A DNA stretch of 64,000 nucleotides from Bryobacteraceae bacterium. Its GTDB lineage: Bacteria; Acidobacteriota; Terriglobia; Bryobacterales; Bryobacteraceae. Both the position numbers and the translations under genes were made by a program. Every line of letters starts with the position of its first letter. The stretch's first letter is position 1. The stretch spans positions 1 through 64,000 of the forward strand of contig JAHDVK010000013.1 of the NCBI GenBank assembly GCA_023384675.1. Direction: 5' to 3'. Positions 62,901-64,000 of this stretch are shown here, one piece after another. The notes beneath the pieces were generated by a model, which was given only the letters and a program-made list of their open reading frames with translations, was not told the DNA's origin and ran no database searches.

Positions 62901-63046
62901 ACTACGGCCACCTGACCGTACAGCCCGTGGTGGCGGTCGAAGCCGAAGTGGATCCTTTCGACAACCGGCGCGGCTTTTGCCTGAACGCCTCGCGCGTGCT
63001 GCCGGTGCGGCCGGCGGTCTCCCGCGCGGCCGGCGGGACCATATAG
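59972..63046 (+). CDS. dnaE: DNA polymerase III alpha subunit, short DnaE type (DnaE2/ImuC-like)
   Basis: A 1024-residue C-family polymerase. The N-terminal PHP domain starts ALHLHSWFSLLESTLSIDAL, with ALTDRDTLAGAVEFW. The palm has LADIDLDLPWDRRDE with the paired catalytic Asp residues, and the fingers and beta-binding region follow. An OB fold ends it (VRVCGLIVADRHHTTASGPMKFLTLADWTGFVEVSLF). The length is nearer error-prone DnaE2/ImuC than the ~1150-residue replicative DnaE1. No imuA or imuB is adjacent, so this assignment is tentative. A perfect palindrome abuts its start. Confidence 0.8.
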   Translation: MPCAALHLHSWFSLLESTLSIDALVAAAVRHGFSAIALTDRDTLAGAVEFWKKARAAGLHPVTGSEVSCAGGGSLVLLVENAEGYRQLCRLLTARIEHPEGLPLEALAAHSAGLICLAGPRSAVAHALRRNQPAEPLVNQLREIYGRNLALEIGPHHDDDLRVARLFAELGRRLRIPLAAAAAAHYADPGGRLRFDILQSMRTLTLLNQPHPDKLPPGRYHFHSPEELERYFGGLPQALTNSLRIAERCQFDFDLGDIHFPAFPCENPLALLRAKTEAGLRRRYGPAPRPEVRERLAREMSVIEEVGYAEYFLIFADLVEWANAQGIETLARGSAAGSLVCYLLGISNVCPFRFGLCFERFLNRERMQFAKLADIDLDLPWDRRDEVVQHVFERYGEGHVAMIGALHTFQGRSAVAEIAKVYGIPEREARRFTARLPYYTGDAREAFETMPECRDLPMHEEPYRTVLALAGQFDGIPRHFAMHPCGLVISGRPLTDRLPLFRSAKGLLTTHYTMDDVEELGLLKLDLLGQAGLTVLRETIDTIEENGNPRPGLGEIDWTDQPTWDMIASGHARGVFHIESPAMTSLLVMTNCRDIDCLTTVESIIRPGAANEGKKREFARRYQGLEPPSYAHPSLEPLLADTYGLMAFEEHILLVANGFAGMPWGQADLLRRALVKNKDRARIEALGEAFREHARNLGRNEAEIDAVWALLHDFAGYMFNKAHSAAYAVEAFQGAWLKTRYPVEFLAAVLTSRRGFYRPMLYVLEALRAGARFLPPCLHLSDARRFLARGGEIRLPLDQVRGLTQATLDRILERRPFAELGDFFRLAQPSRAEWLNLLKAGALDVFGEARGRLFWRLQRLEAVAERGRSAPAFAPELPESFAATPEACARWEAEVLGFPVSLHPLAAAAPGIDWTRYVSTAQLEREQRRWYGRTVRVCGLIVADRHHTTASGPMKFLTLADWTGFVEVSLFNRVYQDYGHLTVQPVVAVEAEVDPFDNRRGFCLNASRVLPVRPAVSRAAGGTI

Positions 63047-63071
63047 AATGTGAAACGACTGAAGGAGACCT

Positions 63072-63737
63072 ATGCGCCTCGCGATCTTTCCCATTCTCGC
63101 CCTGGGCCTGCTGGCCGCCGGCATCCCCGAAGGGTTCACATCCATCTTCAATGGCCGCGACACCACCGGCTGGCACATCAGCGAAGTCAACCATCACGGC
63201 AACACGCGCGCCTGGAGCGTGAAGGACGGTGTGCTGATGGTGACGCAGGACAAGCCGGGCAACGGCGGCATCATGCTCACCGACAAGCAGTACAAGAACT
63301 TTGAAGTTTCCCTCGAAATCAACCCCGACTGGGGCTGCGACGGCGGCCTGTTTCTGCGCTCGAACGAGAAAGGCCAGGGCTATCAGGTGATGATCGACTA
63401 CCTGGAAGGCGGCTCGGTCGGCGGCATTTATGGCGAAGGCCTCAAGGGCGTAAAACCCGATAACGAAAAGGCCCGCGGCTGGCAGAAATACTGGAAAAAA
63501 GGCGAGTGGAACCACTTGCGCGCCCGCATCACCGGGGACGTGCCGCACATTCAGGTGTGGATGAACGGCGAACAACTAGTGGACTGGCAGTCGCCCGAGA
63601 ACCACCTGATCGACGGCGCCACATCGGGCATGATCGCCGTGCAGGCCCACCGCAGCGACCCGAATAACCCGAAGTCCCGCTGGACCCCCGGCGGCTATCA
63701 CCGCTTCCGCAACATCGCGGTGAAGGAGTTGCCGTAA
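63072..63737 (+). CDS. DUF1080 (3-keto-disaccharide hydrolase-type) protein, secreted
   Basis: A 221-residue exported protein: signal peptide MRLAIFPILALGLLAAG, then a concanavalin-like jelly-roll (GFTSIFNGRDTTGWHISEV, FEVSLEINPDWGCDGGLFLRSNE, VMIDYLEGGSVGGIYGEG, GGYHRFRNIAVKEL). This matches the DUF1080 family, which includes 3-keto-glucoside hydrolases and is frequent beside Gfo/Idh oxidoreductases in acidobacteria and planctomycetes. AAGGAG lies upstream of the ATG. The next gene starts at its stop (TAATG). Confidence 0.85.
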   Translation: MRLAIFPILALGLLAAGIPEGFTSIFNGRDTTGWHISEVNHHGNTRAWSVKDGVLMVTQDKPGNGGIMLTDKQYKNFEVSLEINPDWGCDGGLFLRSNEKGQGYQVMIDYLEGGSVGGIYGEGLKGVKPDNEKARGWQKYWKKGEWNHLRARITGDVPHIQVWMNGEQLVDWQSPENHLIDGATSGMIAVQAHRSDPNNPKSRWTPGGYHRFRNIAVKELP

Positions 63738-64000
63738 TGGTGACCCGGCGGGATGCCGCGCGCGCGGCCGCCGTCACCGCGCTCTCCTATTCACGCATTC
63801 TCGGCGCAAACGACCGCATCGGGCTGGGCGTGGTCGGCACGGGCGGCCGCGGCCAATATGTGATGACGCTCTTCCAGAAGAACAGCGAGGTGGATGTCCG
63901 CGCCGTCTGCGACGTCTATGCCGTGAAGACCGACGCCGCGCAGCAGAAGGCGCCCGGCGCGAAGGCTTTCGTCCACCACGAAAAGCTTCTGGAATTGAAG
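63737..64000 (+). CDS. Gfo/Idh/MocA oxidoreductase, 5' part (cut by window end)
   Basis: The first 88 residues of a Gfo/Idh/MocA oxidoreductase. It starts MVTRRDAARAAAVTALSYSRILGANDRIGLGVVGTGGRG, a possible Tat-type signal followed by the GVVGTGGRG dinucleotide motif. AAGGAG precedes it, and its ATG shares one base with the DUF1080 stop. This pairing (DUF1080 and Gfo/Idh) is a common tandem for 3-keto sugar metabolism. The rest of the gene lies beyond the window. Confidence 0.8.
   Translation, partial: MVTRRDAARAAAVTALSYSRILGANDRIGLGVVGTGGRGQYVMTLFQKNSEVDVRAVCDVYAVKTDAAQQKAPGAKAFVHHEKLLELK

Overview
The window comes from a GC-rich bacterium, most likely an acidobacterium of the Bryobacterales/Solibacter group. 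This placement is an inference. It rests on the Oar-like TonB-dependent receptor, the DUF1080, LamG, sulfatase and SSS-symporter genes, the BamB-like propeller proteins, and the gene style. No rRNA is present to confirm it. Nearly all DNA is coding, mostly in short, tightly packed or overlapping operons.

Layout. (1) 0.3-9 kb: a TolC-like exporter; a pyrE-truA-membrane protein operon; an unrecognised 433-aa protein; larE; a Tat-type FAD amine oxidase; and two tiny proteins coupled to a YbaK-type tRNA deacylase. (2) 9-23.5 kb, all on the minus strand: the classical transcription/translation block, in transcription order tRNA-Tyr, tRNA-Thr, tuf, tRNA-Trp, secE, nusG, rplK, rplA, rplJ, rplL, rpoB, rpoC. 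RpoB carries an unusual Cys-rich insert and NusG a long acidic N-terminus. (3) 23.6-31.5 kb: hemerythrin, purC, cvpA, a B12/radical SAM protein, MarR, an NmrA-like reductase, a lipoprotein, a HAD phosphatase and a DegT aminotransferase. (4) 31.4-40.4 kb: a SAM methyltransferase with an in-frame TGA (probable selenoprotein), a secreted barrel protein, glycosyltransferase/DegT/epimerase/methyltransferase genes, a sulfatase and a BamB-like protein. (5) 40.4-54.1 kb: a Gfo/Idh oxidoreductase; a five-gene minus-strand operon (TIM-barrel isomerase, TlpA-like protein, truncated acyl-CoA ligase, LamG protein, SSS symporter); a 1.1-kaa TonB-dependent receptor; a GH2-like hydrolase; and a second BamB-like protein. 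These look like carbohydrate scavenging functions. (6) 54-64 kb: a regulated membrane-protein/regulator/uppS/CreD-like operon, a RAYT transposase with REP hairpins, a lower-GC lipoprotein, a short-type dnaE with a palindrome abutting its start codon, a DUF1080 protein, and the start of a Gfo/Idh gene that runs off the end.

Most notable. The methyltransferase at 31463-32152 has a TGA where the related ArsM family has a cysteine; the frame stays open and protein-like for 47 further codons, and a bacterial SECIS-like hairpin lies 11 nt downstream of the TGA. Other points worth a second look are the double zinc-ribbon-like insert in RpoB, three copies of a ~200-bp intergenic repeat at 52-58 kb, the RAYT/REP cluster, and two candidate operator palindromes (one shared by the uppS operon, one at dnaE).
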